Part shown: one piece after another, positions 62,308 through 64,000 of the stretch | Position numbering within the stretch: position 1 is the first letter of the stretch | Layout: each line of letters starts with the position of its first letter | Assembly: GCA_013141115.1 (NCBI GenBank) | Contig: JABFRP010000002.1 | Location: 248,001 to 312,000, forward strand | Source: Ferruginibacter sp. | Lineage (GTDB): Bacteria > Bacteroidota > Bacteroidia > Chitinophagales > Chitinophagaceae | Length of the DNA: 64,000 nt | Direction: 5' to 3' | Made by a program: the position numbers and the translations under genes | Notes under the pieces: model-generated | What the model was told of the DNA's origin: nothing | What the model saw: only the letters and a program-made list of their open reading frames with translations | Databases searched by the model: none

Positions 62308-62413
62308 GCCACGGATTATACAGATTTTCACGGATAGAGCATTCAGACTTTCACTTTACATTATGCCGAAAAACCACAGATCATAATCCGTGTTAATCTG
62401 TGTAATCCGTGGC
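62308..62413. repeat. imperfect inverted repeat (CCACGGATTACACAGATT type)
   Basis: 28-base arms at 62308-62335 and 62386-62413 are complements with 3 mismatches, around a 50-base loop. The gap lies between pbpC and the MuiA-like gene. The same class of interspersed element is common in unrelated environmental genomes. Confidence 0.75.
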
Positions 62414-62472
62414 CGCCCTAAAATAATTTTGTGTAAAGGTTTTACACACTGCATCATGATAAAAAAATTATC

Positions 62473-64000
62473 ATGAAAGCTTTATTTACCCGGCTACTGC
62501 TAACAGCAAACTGTATTGTGTTATTACAAATTACCATTGCACAAATTGCTCAAAAAACTATTGATACTAAAATTGAAAAAGCCACCGTATTTTTAAATGG
62601 TGCTCAAATAAACCGTTCCGGAAAAACAACTGTAAGCCCCGGCAATTCGGAGATCATATTCAAAGGCATTTCTCCCTACATCAACAAACAAAGTATACAG
62701 GTAAAAGCTGAAGGTAACTTCACGGTATTATCTGTAGTACATAAACTCAATTATTTACAGGAGCAAACCAAACAGGCTGATGTACAAAAAGTAGAAGAAC
62801 AAAAAGAACTGGTACAGGATAAGATAAACATGGAAACCAACATGATGAGCATTTACCAGAATGAAGAAAACCTTTTAGCAAAGAACCAGGCTATCGTAGC
62901 GCAAAATACCGGTTTAAAAACTACCGATCTAAAAGAAGCTGCCGACTTTCACCGCCTGCGGTTAACCGAACTTAAACTTAAAGAAACTGAAGTAAGTAAA
63001 ACGCTGAAAAAATTAAATACAGAAATGGCGAAACTTAACAAGCAACAGGACGAGCTAAATAAACAAGCCAGCACGGCCACCAGTGAAGTAGTGGTTACCG
63101 TGCAAAGCGCAGCAACTGCGAATGCAGATTTTACACTCAGCTATTTTGTTGATAAAGCCGGCTGGTATCCCACTTACGATATAAGGGTAAAAGATATCAC
63201 TCAGCCAATTACCATGGCCTACAAAGCTAATGTGTACCAATCGTCGGGTGAAGACTGGAAAGAGGTAAAACTTACTTTATCTACTGCCGACCCCAAACAA
63301 AATGGTGAAAAACCAAACCTGCCCACCTGGTACTTACATTATTTTACTCCACAGTATTACGGCATCAACAATTCCAGCAGCAATACCTACAATCCTAATG
63401 TAAGAGAAGTTGCAGGAAGAGTGACCAATCAAAACGGGCAAGCCGTTTCGTACGCCACTGTTATGGTTAAGGGCACTAAAAACGGAACAACAACTGATGC
63501 CAATGGTAATTTCAGGATAAGCATTCCTTACAATTCTTCTACCATTGTTTTTTCTGCAGTTGGTTTGCAAACACGGGAATTATTTATTTCATCTAATCAA
63601 ATGAATATTGCTATGCAACAATCCAATCAAAATTTAGAAGAAGTAGTGGTAGTGGGTTATGGTACCCGTCGCTCAGATGACGATAATGATTTTACTGGCA
63701 GTTATGCAAAAGCCAGAAAAGAAGCTACCATTCCTTTAACTATTTCAGAAAGACAAAACACTACCAGTTTTTCTTACGATATAGAAATACCTTATACCAT
63801 TTTAAATGATGGCAAAACATCTACCGTAGAAATGAAACAAATGGAAGTGCCTGCCTTATATGAATACTATTGTGCCCCCAAATTAGAACAGGATGTTTTT
63901 CTTACCGCAAAAATTACCGACTGGGCTGATCTTAATTTGCTGGAAGGCGAAAGCAATTTATTTTTTGAAGGTACATTTATTGGCAAAGCAATGATCAGCC
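62473..64000 (+). CDS. MuiA-like DUF4139 protein with inserted carboxypeptidase-regulatory domain, 3' end cut
   Basis: 509 residues visible, running off the right edge. Signal peptide (MKALFTRLLLTANCIVLLQI). DUF4140 domain (about 30-90: DTKIEKATVFLNGAQINRSG), a coiled segment (about 95-205) and the beginning of DUF4139 (ADFTLSYFVDKAGWYPTYDIRVKDI; YQSSGEDWKEVKLTLSTADP). Between residues about 315 and 400 a carboxypeptidase-regulatory-like domain is inserted (VREVAGRVTNQNGQAVSYAT; GTTTDANGNFRISIP), ending in LEEVVVVGYGTRR, which looks like a TonB box. DUF4139 continues after it (ISERQNTTSFSYDIEIPYTI). This fusion is not the ordinary mucoidy-inhibitor layout. Confidence 0.85.
   Translation, partial: MKALFTRLLLTANCIVLLQITIAQIAQKTIDTKIEKATVFLNGAQINRSGKTTVSPGNSEIIFKGISPYINKQSIQVKAEGNFTVLSVVHKLNYLQEQTKQADVQKVEEQKELVQDKINMETNMMSIYQNEENLLAKNQAIVAQNTGLKTTDLKEAADFHRLRLTELKLKETEVSKTLKKLNTEMAKLNKQQDELNKQASTATSEVVVTVQSAATANADFTLSYFVDKAGWYPTYDIRVKDITQPITMAYKANVYQSSGEDWKEVKLTLSTADPKQNGEKPNLPTWYLHYFTPQYYGINNSSSNTYNPNVREVAGRVTNQNGQAVSYATVMVKGTKNGTTTDANGNFRISIPYNSSTIVFSAVGLQTRELFISSNQMNIAMQQSNQNLEEVVVVGYGTRRSDDDNDFTGSYAKARKEATIPLTISERQNTTSFSYDIEIPYTILNDGKTSTVEMKQMEVPALYEYYCAPKLEQDVFLTAKITDWADLNLLEGESNLFFEGTFIGKAMIS

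Noticed and set aside
1..64000. tRNA, rRNA or insertion sequence
   Set aside because: No cloverleaf-like tract with CCA-type acceptor stem, no rRNA text and no transposase frame was noticed; a covariance-model search would be decisive.

Overview
The window is chromosomal DNA from a member of the Bacteroidota, most likely the family Chitinophagaceae. Reasons: AT-rich DNA; no Shine-Dalgarno sequences but several upstream elements matching the Bacteroidota -7 consensus TAnnTTTG; many carboxypeptidase-regulatory-like/TonB-type outer-membrane proteins, OmpA-PD40 proteins and short-signal lipoproteins; a long SecA with a C-terminal zinc motif; and many short intergenic palindromes of the kind common in this phylum. 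Both ends are cut inside genes (a DUF4394 lipoprotein on the left, a MuiA/DUF4139 protein on the right). No rRNA, tRNA, CRISPR array, transposase or phage gene was seen.

Layout. 1-9 kb: surface lipoproteins (DUF4394, META), a DUF5686 outer-membrane protein, a hydrolase, and the split proton-translocating transhydrogenase pntAA-pntAB-pntB. 9-15 kb: a methyltransferase, a RelE/ParE-type toxin with its antitoxin, folA, an OmpA-PD40 protein, thyA and mnmA. 15-19.5 kb: lipoproteins (one frameshifted), DinB, a PLP trans-sulfuration enzyme and a GNAT acetyltransferase. 19.7-28.8 kb: a bacterial-type isocitrate dehydrogenase, a complete four-gene Wadjet (JetABCD/MksFEBG) plasmid-defence operon, then a second, eukaryote-like isocitrate dehydrogenase. 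28.8-34.2 kb: small membrane and DNA-binding proteins, a NYN-LOTUS protein, a two-gene Septu-like (ATPase + HNH) defence module on the minus strand, and a THUMP rRNA methyltransferase. 34.5-43 kb: an aminotransferase, hypotheticals, a secreted SAM hydrolase, a collapsed TonB-receptor pseudogene and secA. 43-50 kb: an MFS protein in an operon with three tiny membrane proteins, a TonB-type barrel receptor and an AraC regulator. 50-64 kb: an orphan atpG, scpB, lysA, then an alpha-2-macroglobulin/PBP1C pair and a MuiA-like protein carrying an inserted carboxypeptidase-regulatory domain.

Functional themes. (1) Genome defence: Wadjet and the Septu-like pair lie within 12 kb of each other, and a toxin-antitoxin pair is about 11 kb upstream. 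(2) NADP(H) and one-carbon metabolism: transhydrogenase, two isocitrate dehydrogenases, DHFR and thymidylate synthase. (3) Envelope defence and cell wall: A2M with PBP1C, lysA, OmpA. The most striking non-genic feature is the density and variety of short interspersed palindromic and heptameric repeats between genes. Some have entered coding sequence (the N-termini of the MFS protein and possibly PBP1C, and a loop inside PBP1C).
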